Source of the DNA: Akkermansiaceae bacterium
Lineage (GTDB): Bacteria > Verrucomicrobiota > Verrucomicrobiia > Verrucomicrobiales > Akkermansiaceae
DNA: 61,674 nt
Reading direction: 5' to 3'
Assembly: GCA_947462535.1 (NCBI GenBank)
Contig: CANHPN010000010.1
Location: 1-61,674 of the forward strand
Every line of letters begins with the position of its first letter. Within the stretch, counting starts at the first letter, position 1. The position numbers and the translations under genes are program-made. Positions 9,028-17,184 of the stretch are shown here, in pieces. The notes below the pieces were generated by a model. It saw only the letters and a program-made list of their open reading frames with translations. It made no database searches and was not told where the DNA came from.

Positions 9028-10011
9028 ATGTTTTTCGCCTGTGAGAACGGCCGCTGCAAGACTCCGTGCTGGATGCGGAGAGTGCTGCTGGTCGCCGGAG
9101 TCTATCATCTGCTGTTTGCTGCCTGGGCGAATTGCTGGCCGCACCTGTGGTTCGACTGGATCGGCATGGAGCAGCCAAACCATCCGATCCTCTGGCGGAC
9201 CGTCGGTTTCCTGATGGGATTCATGGGCCTCGGGTTGGTGCTCGCCGCGAAAGATCCGGTCAAACACTGGGTCATGGTGCTCGTCGGATTCACCAAGTTC
9301 ACGCTCGGGATCATCGCGTTCGGCGTCGGCCTGTTTCAAGGAAACATCCCTCTGCGTTCGATCTGGATGGTGATGATGGCCGACGTCATCTGGTGGGCTC
9401 CTTTCGCGGGCATTCTATGGGCTTCCCTGCGGGCCTACGCCGGGGTGCCACCGATGCGGTCCGAGCCGCTGAGCATCGCAGAGGCGGCTGCAAGCTACTC
9501 GCTTTCCAACGGGAAAACGCTGGCGCAGGCATCCGAGTCCAAGCTGCTGGCTCTCGTTTTCCTCCGCCACTTCGGCTGCACCTTCACCCGCCAGATCCTC
9601 CGCGGCCTTGAGAATATCCAGAAGGAAGCCCATGCCCACGGGGCCGAATTAATACTCGTCCACATGCTGCAAACCGGCAAGGAGACCCGCTACCTCGGCG
9701 AGCGCAGCGGCGTCGCCCGCATCGCCGACCCACGCTGCGAGCTCTATCGGGCCTTCGGCTTGGGGAAAGGCGGCTTCCTCGAACTGTTCGGGCCACACGT
9801 CTGGTGGCGCGGCGCGGTGGCGCTGTTCAAAGGCTGCGGCGTGGGACACCTCGCCGGCGACGGCCTGCAAATGCCGGGCGCGTTCCTTTTCCGCGACGGG
9901 GAAATCATCGCGTCGCAGCCAGCCCACTCGGCCGCGGACTTGCCCGATCTCGCAGGGCTCTTCAAGGCATTGCCCCCGCCGACTGTGAGGAAATGTGGCG
10001 CTTCAACGTGA
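9028..10011 (+). CDS. membrane-anchored SelL-like (AhpC/TSA family) thioredoxin-fold protein
   Basis: Start chosen at ATG 9028 (327 residues); a TTG at 8995 and an ATG at 9073 are alternatives. The N-terminal ~125 residues contain four hydrophobic segments. The C-terminal ~170 residues match the AhpC/TSA antioxidant (SelL/PRXL2-like) family: FLRHFGCTFTRQ, then ELILVHMLQTG and MPGAFLFRDGEI. In that family the active site is usually CPFC or UPFC; here it is Cys184-T-F-Thr187, so the resolving cysteine is missing. The last residues (after LFKALP) are probably not native, because the frame enters an SDR remnant. Thiol-peroxidase activity is therefore uncertain. Confidence 0.75.
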   Translation: MFFACENGRCKTPCWMRRVLLVAGVYHLLFAAWANCWPHLWFDWIGMEQPNHPILWRTVGFLMGFMGLGLVLAAKDPVKHWVMVLVGFTKFTLGIIAFGVGLFQGNIPLRSIWMVMMADVIWWAPFAGILWASLRAYAGVPPMRSEPLSIAEAAASYSLSNGKTLAQASESKLLALVFLRHFGCTFTRQILRGLENIQKEAHAHGAELILVHMLQTGKETRYLGERSGVARIADPRCELYRAFGLGKGGFLELFGPHVWWRGAVALFKGCGVGHLAGDGLQMPGAFLFRDGEIIASQPAHSAADLPDLAGLFKALPPPTVRKCGAST

Positions 10012-10208
10012 TGGCCCTAACTCTTTACTGCCAGCTCTCGCTCAAACCCTTCCCCGCCAGCGGCGGACGCATCGTCAACGTCTCCTCGATGAGCGGCCAC
10101 CGCGTGCCGCCGTCCGGTGGGTTCTACGCACCCACCAAGCTCGCGTTTAGATCGATCACCGACGCGCTGCGCGCCGAGCTCAAGTCGGTGAGATCGGCGA
10201 CATCCTGA
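9981..10208 (+). pseudogene. short-chain dehydrogenase (SDR) remnant
   Basis: This frame encodes an internal piece of a classical SDR: EEMWRFNVMALTLYCQ (NxxV/M helix), GGRIVNVSSMSGH (strand with the catalytic serine) and YAPTK (active-site YxxxK, Tyr codon at 10125), then stops. The Rossmann N-terminus and the C-terminal third are both absent, and no start codon fits. It overlaps the 3' end of the preceding SelL-like gene in another frame, so a deletion probably joined the two. Short-lived debris rather than a functional gene. Confidence 0.8.
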
Positions 10209-10230
10209 TGCGCAGCGCAGAGCAGCAAAT

Positions 10231-10743
10231 ATGAACGCGGCGGAAAAACTGGACAGCCCGGCAGACCCGTTTCACGGTCCGCGCATGGATCTCAAAAACA
10301 TTTTCGCCCTGCGGGGCACCAAGGCCGTGGTCGAGGAAGGCGCGGATTTCTCCCCGAAATTCGACGCCGACGGCCTCGTCCCGGCGCTGGCGATGGACGC
10401 GACGACCCGCGAGCCGCTGATGCTCGCTTACATGAACGAGGAATCCCTGCGGCGGACGCTGGAAATCGGCGAGGCCGTTTATTGGTCACGCTCGCGGCAG
10501 GAATTCTGGCACAAAGGCGCGACCTCCGGCCACATCCAGCGGATCGTGGAAATCCGCACCGACTGCGATCAGGACGCGTTGATTCTCATGGTCGAACAAA
10601 TCGGCGCGGGTGCCTGCCATACCGGCCGGAACTCGTGCTTTTATCGCAAGGTGGTGGCGGCCGTGGGTGGCGAGACGACGAAACTGGAGCTGGTCGGCCC
10701 CGGAAAGTCGTTCGATCCGGCGAATGTTTATGGCAAACCATGA
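10231..10743 (+). CDS. hisI: phosphoribosyl-AMP cyclohydrolase
   Basis: HisI opens the purine ring of phosphoribosyl-AMP, the third step of histidine synthesis. The 170-residue protein carries [29 protein letters not shown], the metal-binding DCDQDALI and the zinc cysteines in [10 protein letters not shown]. It lacks the HisE pyrophosphohydrolase domain seen in fused HisIE, so hisE must lie elsewhere. The first 18 residues precede a second ATG (10285, [11 protein letters not shown]) and are unlike the family; either start is possible. hisG is about 37 kb away, so the pathway genes are dispersed. Confidence 0.95.
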   Translation: MNAAEKLDSPADPFHGPRMDLKNIFALRGTKAVVEEGADFSPKFDADGLVPALAMDATTREPLMLAYMNEESLRRTLEIGEAVYWSRSRQEFWHKGATSGHIQRIVEIRTDCDQDALILMVEQIGAGACHTGRNSCFYRKVVAAVGGETTKLELVGPGKSFDPANVYGKP

Positions 10744-10762
10744 ATTTCGAGTGATTTCACGG

Positions 10763-10791
10763 TTGCAATCCCCAAACTGATCCGGTAGCTA
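10763..10791 (+). promoter_or_regulatory. possible sigma-70 promoter of rplS
   Basis: TTGCAA at 10763-10768 and TAGCTA at 10786-10791 are separated by 17 bases, 74 bases upstream of the rplS ATG. The -35 box is good and the -10 box is poor, so this is only a candidate. Confidence 0.3.
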
Positions 10792-10864
10792 TCCGCCCCC
10801 GCGCATCAGGGCACACCGCAAAGACAGCGCAGGCAGCACATTATTTTCCGCGAAGGAGGACTCC

Positions 10865-11215
10865 ATGCACATCATTAAGAAGATCGAATCAGAGCAATTG
10901 AAGCAAGACGTCACCGATTTCAACGTCGGCGACACCGTGAAAGTCCATTGCCGGGTTGTTGAAGGTGGTAAAGAGCGCGTCCAGATCTTCGCTGGCATCG
11001 TTCTCGCCCGCGGCGGTTCCGGCGTGAACGCTGCGTTCACCGTTCGCAAGATCTCCTACGGCGAAGGCGTCGAGCGTGTTTTCCCGCTTCACACGCCGCG
11101 GATCGCGAAAATCGAAGTCACCAACCGTGGCAAAGTGCGCCGCGCCAAGCTGCACTATCTCCGCGAGCGGGTCGGCAAGCGCGCCCTCCTCGTCAAGAGC
11201 GCCGGCAACAACTGA
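10865..11215 (+). CDS. rplS: 50S ribosomal protein L19
   Basis: bL19 sits at the 30S-50S interface. The 116-residue product has the family core [20 protein letters not shown], the [14 protein letters not shown] segment, the [12 protein letters not shown] motif and a basic C-terminal [14 protein letters not shown]. It has one of the clearest Shine-Dalgarno sequences in the window (GGAGGA at 10855-10860, 4 bases before ATG) and a strong intrinsic terminator after it, so it is probably transcribed alone and highly expressed. The usual neighbours rpsP-rimM-trmD are absent here. Confidence 0.98.
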   Translation: MHIIKKIESEQLKQDVTDFNVGDTVKVHCRVVEGGKERVQIFAGIVLARGGSGVNAAFTVRKISYGEGVERVFPLHTPRIAKIEVTNRGKVRRAKLHYLRERVGKRALLVKSAGNN

Positions 11216-11239
11216 TCCCGACAGATCATTTTCCCAAAA

Positions 11240-11276
11240 CGCCCCACCGGATTTCCGGGCGGGGCGCTTTGTTTTT
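11240..11276 (+). terminator. intrinsic terminator of rplS
   Basis: A GC-rich hairpin (CGCCCC-A-CCGG, loop ATTT, CCGG-G-CGGGGCG) is followed by CTTTGTTTTT, 25 bases after the rplS stop. One mismatch lies in the stem. Confidence 0.85.
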
Positions 11277-11332
11277 AGCGAGACCCGAGATTTCCGCTTT
11301 CCGGCAGCGGATGTCCGCGCCACATTGCCGCC

Positions 11333-12256
11333 GTGCGCGTTCCCATCCCAGTGGTCATCCTTCTCGCCTTGGTGGTCGTCGGGGTGGGCTGGTGGGGCGG
11401 CACCCGACATCTGGATTTCACGACGCCGCCTTCGCACGCGCAGCTGAAGGAAATCCGGGTGAAAATCCAGTCCTCGCTGCCGCAAACCGACCGGGTGGAC
11501 GATGCGATTTCAGTCCCCGTCGTGGCTCCACCACCGCCGCCTGTCGAGCCACCCAAACCGGTCATCGAGTTCGGCGACCTCTCGCTTCCACCGACCCTGC
11601 AAGACTACGCGACGCGCTCACCGGAGGGTTCCGCTCATCTCATCGAAATGGCGACGCGGCTTGAAGAAAAAGCCGAATTCCAACGCGCCTTGCTGGCGTG
11701 GGAGCGAGTCATCGATCTCACCCAACCCGATGAAAACCAAGCTGCCAACGCCATTTCAGCGATCAAACGGCTGCGCGCGACCCAGCCGGTTTGGAACGCC
11801 AAACCCGAGACCGCCATCACCCTCTCACTGCGTGCCGGCACGGCCGTAAAACTCGCGAAAACCCTCACTCCCGTCCTTGGAGGCGTCGCCCGTGACCTGG
11901 AGCGAGCATCCTCGGGCATCGTGAAAATCAATACAACGGTCACCGCCCACAAGATCAGCACCACCACCAAGGGACCCCCGCCCATCGCCATTTGGCTCGC
12001 CGGGCCGAACAAAAAATCCCTTTCCACGGAAGTGCGCTCCTTCACCGTGGATTCGCCCCAAACCCTCCGCGACGACGTATTGAAAGCCGTTTTCCAACTC
12101 GTCCAAAGTCACCTGCGACGAGCCACCGCCTACACCCCACCCGCCGACCTGGCGGCTGGCGAAAGCCCGCTGGACGCGCTCAACTACCGGCTCACCCGCC
12201 TGTGCTGGAGCGAATTCGCCACCACGCTGAACCTGCCGCCCAAAAAAGCCGACTGA
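11333..12256 (+). CDS. conserved hypothetical membrane-anchored protein
   Basis: A 307-residue protein starting at GTG 11333. It has an N-terminal membrane anchor (VVILLALVVVGVGWW, residues 8-22), a proline-rich linker (APPPPPVEPPKP, about residues 63-74), a TPR-like helical pair (EEKAEFQRALLAWERVID) and a C-terminal mixed domain of about 150 residues. No family is recognised. One TM followed by a Pro-rich spacer suggests a domain held in the periplasm. It lies between the rplS terminator and the prenyltransferase-repeat gene; a link between them is not evident. Confidence 0.7.
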   Translation: MRVPIPVVILLALVVVGVGWWGGTRHLDFTTPPSHAQLKEIRVKIQSSLPQTDRVDDAISVPVVAPPPPPVEPPKPVIEFGDLSLPPTLQDYATRSPEGSAHLIEMATRLEEKAEFQRALLAWERVIDLTQPDENQAANAISAIKRLRATQPVWNAKPETAITLSLRAGTAVKLAKTLTPVLGGVARDLERASSGIVKINTTVTAHKISTTTKGPPPIAIWLAGPNKKSLSTEVRSFTVDSPQTLRDDVLKAVFQLVQSHLRRATAYTPPADLAAGESPLDALNYRLTRLCWSEFATTLNLPPKKAD

Positions 12257-12358
12257 TCCGCAGTTCGTTCTAAATTTCCAATCACCGCCGAAAGAAACAA
12301 ATATCACCGCGACCATCGCTCATCACCCGAACACCAAGCCTCTCCCAAAATCACGAAA

Positions 12359-13501
12359 TTGCTCACATCCCTCCTCATCCTCGGCACCGCCATCGGCACC
12401 GCCGCCGAAAAAGTCCCGGGCCGCCACGAGTCGCTCAAACAGGAAATCCGCCAGTCGATCGCCCGCGGCAACGCCTGGCTGAAAACCCAGCAGAAGCCTG
12501 AAGGCAACTGGGACGACGAGGGCCTCCCCGCATTCACCGCGCTCGCCCTGACCTCGCTCTCCCGCGACCCGAGCCTCGACCGCAAGGCCCCTTTTCCCGA
12601 GTCCGTCGAAAAAGGCTTCACCTGGCTTCTCGCCCAGCAGAAGGAAGACGGCGGCATCTACAACCGCGGACTATCAACTTATAACACCGCCACTTCCGTG
12701 ACCGCGCTCGTCGCCGCCGGACGCCAAGCCTACGAGCCCGCCATCGTCAAGGCCCGCAAGCACCTCATCGGCGAGCAGTGGGACACCGACAAGAAAAAGG
12801 AAACCGACAACCCGAACGACGGCGGTGTCGGCTACGGCTCCAAGAACGACCGCGCCGACATGTCCAACACCTACCTCGCCATCGAGGCGCTCGCGCTTTC
12901 GAAGAGGGTCATCGAGGACGGCAAACACGGCGACCAGCCGGACCTCGACTGGGACGCCGCAGTCACCTTCCTCTCCCGCTGCCAGAACCTGGAGGAAACC
13001 AACGACAGCGAGTGGGCGTCCAACGACCCGAAGAACAAAGGCGGCTTCATCTACGGTCCTAACGAAACCAAGGCCGGCGAGGAGAAGCTTCCTAACGGCC
13101 GCACCGCGCTCCGCTCCTACGGCTCGATGTCGTATGCCGGACTCCTCTCGTTCATCTACGCCAAGGTCAGCGCCAACGATCCGCGCGTCGTCGCAGTCAA
13201 GGACTGGCTCGCCAAGAACTACACCCTCGCCGAAAACCCCGGACTGGGAACGCAAGGCATCTACTATTACTATCAGACCATGTCCAAGGCGCTCACCGCC
13301 GCCAACATCGACAAACTCAAACTCGCAGACGGCACCGAAGCCGACTGGCGCAACGACCTCGGCCACAAGATCCTTGCCGCCCAGCGCGAGAACGGTTCGT
13401 GGGTCAACGACAACGGCCGCTGGATGGAATCGAATCCGGTTCTGGTGACCGCCTACACAGTGCTTTCACTGGCGCAGATTTACGACTCGATCCCGGACTA
13501 G
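12359..13501 (+). CDS. secreted prenyltransferase/squalene-oxidase repeat protein
   Basis: A 380-residue exported protein with the alpha/alpha toroid repeats seen in squalene cyclases and prenyltransferase beta subunits: GNAWLKTQQKPEGNWDDEG, GFTWLLAQQKEDGGI, YNTATSVTALVAAG and ILAAQRENGSWVND. The catalytic DxDD motif of real cyclases is not seen, so it is probably not a triterpene cyclase; such secreted paralogues are common in Verrucomicrobiota and Planctomycetota and their role is unknown. The annotated start is TTG 12359. Two codons upstream an ACG (12353) sits exactly where an ATG would give a textbook signal peptide (M-K-L-L-T-S-L-L-I-L-G). Confidence 0.8.
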   Translation: MLTSLLILGTAIGTAAEKVPGRHESLKQEIRQSIARGNAWLKTQQKPEGNWDDEGLPAFTALALTSLSRDPSLDRKAPFPESVEKGFTWLLAQQKEDGGIYNRGLSTYNTATSVTALVAAGRQAYEPAIVKARKHLIGEQWDTDKKKETDNPNDGGVGYGSKNDRADMSNTYLAIEALALSKRVIEDGKHGDQPDLDWDAAVTFLSRCQNLEETNDSEWASNDPKNKGGFIYGPNETKAGEEKLPNGRTALRSYGSMSYAGLLSFIYAKVSANDPRVVAVKDWLAKNYTLAENPGLGTQGIYYYYQTMSKALTAANIDKLKLADGTEADWRNDLGHKILAAQRENGSWVNDNGRWMESNPVLVTAYTVLSLAQIYDSIPD

Positions 13502-13507
13502 TTCAAC

Positions 13508-13674
13508 CGTCGCTACGCGACGAAATTTCGGGCCGCGGAATCCGTGGGTTGAAACCCACGGCTAACATCGGGCTGTCACTACGTGACAAGTGGAAGCCTG
13601 ACCCGCCTGACTGGATTCGACCGGAGGTGCCGCTTGCCCGAACACACCTTTTGAACCCTCGTCGCATCGCGACG
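13508..13674 (+). repeat. cluster of short palindromes (REP-like) flanking the RAYT transposase
   Basis: Four perfect or near-perfect palindromes lie between the previous gene and the transposase remnant: CGTCGCTACGCGACG (13508-13522), CCGTGGGTT-GA-AACCCACGG (13542-13561), TGTCACTACGTGACA (13574-13588) and CGTCGCATCGCGACG (13660-13674). The first and last share the arms CGTCG/CGACG. Such imperfect palindromes are the substrate and footprint of RAYT (REP-associated tyrosine) transposases, which matches the gene next door. Copies elsewhere in the genome would be expected. Confidence 0.75.
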
Positions 13675-13714
13675 CTTGAATGCGGGTGCCGGATACGATA
13701 TGGAATCGTTCACG

Positions 13715-14148
13715 ATGGCGAACACCCGCACCTCGCTCCACTGCCATTTCGTCTTCAACAACAAAGCCCGAGAACCGTGGATCCCTGCGGAAATCGAACA
13801 ACACATCTGGTCCTTCATGGGCCGCATCGCCCGTGAAAACAAAATCCGCCCCATCCGGATCGGCTGCGTCGATGATCACGTCCACCTGCTTCTCAACGCG
13901 AACACCACGCTGACTCCCAGCAAAATCTCCCAACTCATCAAAGGCGGCTCCTCCACGTGGATTCACAGGACATTTCCCGACATGAAGGATTTCAAATGGC
14001 AGGACGCTATGGCGCGTTCACCGTTAGTAAATCGTCCGTCCCCGAAGTCACTCGATATATCAAAAATCAACGTGAGCACCACCGCACCCGCTCGTTTCAA
14101 GATGAACACCTCGCATTTCTAGTCCGCCACGAAGTCGGATTCGACTAA
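13715..14148 (+). pseudogene. RAYT / IS200-like Y1 transposase, single-base frameshift
   Basis: Begins at ATG 13715 with the typical RAYT N-terminus (MANTRTSLHCHFVFNNK). It carries the HUH metal motif in DDHVHLLL, ISQLIKGGSS and, in a second frame, the catalytic tyrosine region VTRYIKNQREHH and the SFQDEHLAFL tail ending at 14148. The two frames join near 14006-14010: FKWQD should continue as GYGAF, but one G appears to be missing (CAGGACGCTATGG). It is therefore either a recent pseudogene or a programmed frameshift; the first is more likely. REP-like palindromes lie just upstream. Confidence 0.8.
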
Positions 14149-14177
14149 CGGTTCCTCTGGGAATAACAATCAAGCCA

Positions 14178-15107
14178 GTGACCACCCACACCGCCCCGCT
14201 CACTCCCGCACAGGCGGAAACCCTCCGCCAGGTGCTGGAGCGGCAGGGCTATGATTTCGAAACAAAACCCTACGCCCTGTTCTCCGCGCGCAAGGGCAAG
14301 CTCAACGTCACCGTTTACGAAAAGGGACCCAAAGTCCTGATCCAGGGCAAGGACACGGAAGACTTCATCCGCTTCACGCTCGAACCCGAAGTCACCGGCG
14401 TGGCGAAGTTAGGCTACGAGGAAATTCTGGAGCCGGACAAATTCGAGCCACACTTCGGCATCGATGAGAGCGGCAAGGGTGACTATTTCGGGCCGCTCGT
14501 CATCGCCGGCACCTACACGGACGCCACCATCGCCCGGCGCTTGATCGACGCCGGAATCATGGACTCGAAGCGCGTCACCAGCGCCGCGCGCATCCGCCAG
14601 CTTGCAGCCATCATCCGCGAAACGCCCGGCTGCACCACCGCTGTCATCGCGATCGGGCCGGAACGTTACAACTCGATGTTCTCCTCATTCAAAAACCTCA
14701 ACCGACTGCTCGCCTGGGGCCACGCCCGAGCCATCGAGACGCTCGCCGCCGCACGCCCCGACTGCCCGCGCACCTTGAGCGACCAATTCGCCCGCCCCGA
14801 AATCCTCCAGCGCGCCCTCAAGGAAAAAGGCCTAACCCTCCAACTCGAACAACGCACCAAAGGCGAATCCGACACCGCTGTCGCCGCCGCCTCCATCCTC
14901 GCCCGCGAGCGTTTCATCGACTGGATGGACAAGACCTCGGCCGCCTGCGGCATCAAACTTCCGCTAGGAGCCTCCGACGCCGTCATCCGCGCCGCCCGCG
15001 AACTCGTCGCCCGCGACGGGCCCGAAGTCCTCGCAAAAGTCGCCAAGCTGCATTTTAAAACCACCCACGCCGTGCTCGGAACCACTCCGCCAGATCCATG
15101 CGATTAG
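14178..15107 (+). CDS. rnhC: ribonuclease HIII
   Basis: Cleaves the RNA strand of RNA-DNA hybrids. The 309-residue protein starts at GTG 14178 and has the type III layout: an N-terminal TBP-like substrate-binding domain (about residues 1-85, SARKGKLNVTVYEKGPKVLIQG) and a catalytic domain opening with GIDESGKGDYFGPLVIAG, the acidic pair of the active site. The third and fourth acids lie in IMDSKRV and ESDTAVAAASI. Presence of RNase HIII rather than only HI/HII is seen in Firmicutes, Chlamydiae and some Verrucomicrobiota. It follows the RAYT remnant by 29 bases. Confidence 0.95.
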   Translation: MTTHTAPLTPAQAETLRQVLERQGYDFETKPYALFSARKGKLNVTVYEKGPKVLIQGKDTEDFIRFTLEPEVTGVAKLGYEEILEPDKFEPHFGIDESGKGDYFGPLVIAGTYTDATIARRLIDAGIMDSKRVTSAARIRQLAAIIRETPGCTTAVIAIGPERYNSMFSSFKNLNRLLAWGHARAIETLAAARPDCPRTLSDQFARPEILQRALKEKGLTLQLEQRTKGESDTAVAAASILARERFIDWMDKTSAACGIKLPLGASDAVIRAARELVARDGPEVLAKVAKLHFKTTHAVLGTTPPDPCD

Positions 15108-15163
15108 ACATTCCGGTAGAGTCCGATGCGAATCGTCAGCCGATTTTGCAATTTGTTTCCCCG

Positions 15164-15180
15164 CTGGCACGGAAAGCGCA
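15164..15180 (+). promoter_or_regulatory. possible sigma-54 (-24/-12) promoter upstream of HU gene
   Basis: CTGGCACGGAAAGCGCA matches the -24/-12 consensus YTGGCACGRNNNTTGCW at 15 of 17 positions, including the invariant GG and GC ten bases apart. The -12 side reads GCGC instead of TTGC. It lies about 90 bases before the HU ATG. No activator site was identified, so this remains a candidate. Confidence 0.35.
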
Positions 15181-15270
15181 TTGAATTAAACGATTTTTGA
15201 GGAGACAAAACCGCCTTCCTCGTAGTTCAATCAGCCCGCATCGTTAATTCTCAACACTTTCCCTACCCTC

Positions 15271-15603
15271 ATGGCCACTATCACCAAACGCGAACTCGTC
15301 ATCAAAATCACCGATCAACTCGGTGCCAAGGGAATTGAAATCACCCAGCAGGACGTGCTCGAAGTCGTGCAAACCCTCATCGATGAAATCACGGATTCCC
15401 TCGCCCACGGCAACGCTGTCGTGATGCGGAATTTCGGGGCCTTCCAAGTCCGCGAGATGAAGGCGAAAATCGGCCGCAACCCGAAAGATCCCGCCAAGGA
15501 CGTGCCGATCCCCGCCCGCGCTGCCGTGAAGTTCAAGCCCGGCAAGGAGATGAAGGAAAAAGTCGCCACCACTCTCCACGTCATCCGCAAGCGAAAGTCG
15601 TGA
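15271..15603 (+). CDS. HU/IHF-family DNA-binding protein
   Basis: A 110-residue histone-like protein that bends and compacts DNA. It has the helical dimerisation half (TKRELVIKITDQLG ... VVQTLIDEITDSLAHG), the strand motif VVMRNFGAFQVREMKAKIGRNP and the DNA-binding arm region (PARAAVKFKPGKEMKEKV). Slightly longer than E. coli HU (90 residues) because of extra basic residues at the end (RKRKS). Its stop overlaps the GTG of rlpA, so the two genes are translationally coupled. Confidence 0.95.
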   Translation: MATITKRELVIKITDQLGAKGIEITQQDVLEVVQTLIDEITDSLAHGNAVVMRNFGAFQVREMKAKIGRNPKDPAKDVPIPARAAVKFKPGKEMKEKVATTLHVIRKRKS

Positions 15604-16112
15604 GTCTCAGCTTTCTCAAAAACCCAGCGCTCCGCCTCGCCGCCATCTGCAGCGTGGCGGTTTTTGTTTTCACCTCCTGCGGCGGCTACCGCGGCTATCA
15701 GACCCGCTCCTACACGGTGCGCGGCCAGCACTATCAGCCGATGCCTGTCGATGCGGCGCTCGACTTCGAGGAAACCGGAACCTGCTCCTGGTATAACGAA
15801 TCATCCTTCTTCGGCCTCAAGCGCGGCAACACCTCGCTCGGCGAAAAAGTCATGCCCTGGCACACCACCGGCGCCCATAAAACCCTGCCCCTGCCCTGCC
15901 TCGTCAAGGTCACCAACCTGGAAAACGGCAAGTCCCTCAAAGTCCGCATCAACGACCGCGGCCCCTTCATCGCAGGCCGCCATCTCGACCTCACAACCCG
16001 CGCCGCCAAAAAACTCGGCTTCCGCGAAAACGGCCTCACCCGCACGCACATCAAGGTGCTTTCCGTCGGCGACGGCTCCTACAAGCGCAAGAAGCGCGGC
16101 TGGTTCTTCTAA
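15600..16112 (+). CDS. rlpA: RlpA-family septal/peptidoglycan lipoprotein
   Basis: A 170-residue protein starting at GTG 15600 inside the HU stop codon. It has a lipoprotein signal (AVFVFTSC, Cys25-26 region) and a double-psi beta-barrel: GTCSWYNESSFFGLKRGNTS, then LPLPCLVKVTNLENGKSLKV and the hallmark RINDRGPFIAGRHLDLT. In RlpA the Asp of this motif supports lytic transglycosylase action on naked glycan strands. No SPOR domain is present, so septal targeting must differ from E. coli. Outer-membrane location is inferred. Confidence 0.92.
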   Translation: MSLSFLKNPALRLAAICSVAVFVFTSCGGYRGYQTRSYTVRGQHYQPMPVDAALDFEETGTCSWYNESSFFGLKRGNTSLGEKVMPWHTTGAHKTLPLPCLVKVTNLENGKSLKVRINDRGPFIAGRHLDLTTRAAKKLGFRENGLTRTHIKVLSVGDGSYKRKKRGWFF

Positions 16113-16224
16113 TCTCGTTTACGACATCGTTCGTTGAGAGGTTTCCTGACCATCGGGTTTCCGGACTTGAACAACCTAAAGCTTCGCCCGCAAACTCCAC
16201 CCGCTCCCCGCGAACGCTTTCCCT

Positions 16225-17166
16225 ATGTCCAACTCTCCTGAAATTCGCGTCTTCGCCCCCGCCACGGTGGCCAACGTCGCCTGCGGTTATGACGTCCTCG
16301 GTTTCGCCATCGACTCCCCCGGCGATGAGATCGTCGTGCGGTTCAGCGACAAACCCGGCCTGCACATCACCAAGATCACCGGAGACAACGGCAAGCTGCC
16401 GAAAAACCCCGCGCAAAACTGCGCCGGCGTCGCCGCGCTCGATTTACTCAAGCACCTCGGCATGACCGACCGCGGCATCGAGATGGAAATCCACAAGAAA
16501 ATGCCCTTCGGTTCCGGCCTCGGCTCCTCCTCCGCCTCTTCCGTCGCAGGTGCCTTCGCCGTCAACCAACTGATCGGTAACCCGCTCAGCAAAAAACAGC
16601 TTCTCCCCTTCGCCATGGCCGGCGAGGCCTCGGCCGACGGTGCCTGGCACGCCGACAACGTCGCCCCCTGCCTCTTCGGCGGCATTGTTTTCATCCGCTC
16701 CAACGACGAACTCGACTTCGCCCAGATCCCCGCTCCCAAAAACCTGTGGGCCGCCGTCGTCCACCCGGACATCGAAATCCTAACGAAAGTCGCCCGCGAA
16801 ATCCTGCCCAAGGAAATCCCGCTCGAAAACGCCACCCAACAGATCGGTAACCTCGGCGGCCTGCTCTGCGGCCTCATCCAGGAAGATTACGGCCTGATTT
16901 CCCGCTCCATCCACGACGTCATCGCCGAGCCGCGCCGCCAGAAACTCATTCCGGATTTCTACAAAGCGAAACGCGCCGCCCTCGCCGCCGGTGCCCTCGG
17001 CTTCTCCATCTCCGGTGCCGGCCCGTCCGTCTTCGCCCTCTGCGAAGGCGAGGAAACCGCCCGCAAGGTCGCCGACGCCGTCAGTAAAATCTTCTCCGCG
17101 ATCCCGATTGAAAACCAGGCCTACGTCTCGCGGATCAACCCGCGCGGCGTGCATGTGATTGACTAA
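16225..17166 (+). CDS. thrB: homoserine kinase
   Basis: GHMP-family kinase that phosphorylates homoserine with ATP, the step before threonine synthase. The 313-residue protein has the N-terminal VFAPATVANVACGYDVLGFA, the phosphate-loop motif PFGSGLGSSSAS (residues 94-105) and the C-terminal GAGPSVFAL motif 3. Full length. The next frame, thrC, follows immediately, so the pair is an operon. ATG 16225 follows a pyrimidine-rich stretch (GCTTTCCCT) without Shine-Dalgarno. Confidence 0.96.
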   Translation: MSNSPEIRVFAPATVANVACGYDVLGFAIDSPGDEIVVRFSDKPGLHITKITGDNGKLPKNPAQNCAGVAALDLLKHLGMTDRGIEMEIHKKMPFGSGLGSSSASSVAGAFAVNQLIGNPLSKKQLLPFAMAGEASADGAWHADNVAPCLFGGIVFIRSNDELDFAQIPAPKNLWAAVVHPDIEILTKVAREILPKEIPLENATQQIGNLGGLLCGLIQEDYGLISRSIHDVIAEPRRQKLIPDFYKAKRAALAAGALGFSISGAGPSVFALCEGEETARKVADAVSKIFSAIPIENQAYVSRINPRGVHVID

Positions 17167-17184
17167 TTGACACTTTTCCCCGCC

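Noticed and set aside
9577-9579. Selenocysteine at the active site of the SelL-like protein
   Set aside because: The codon is TGC (cysteine), not TGA.
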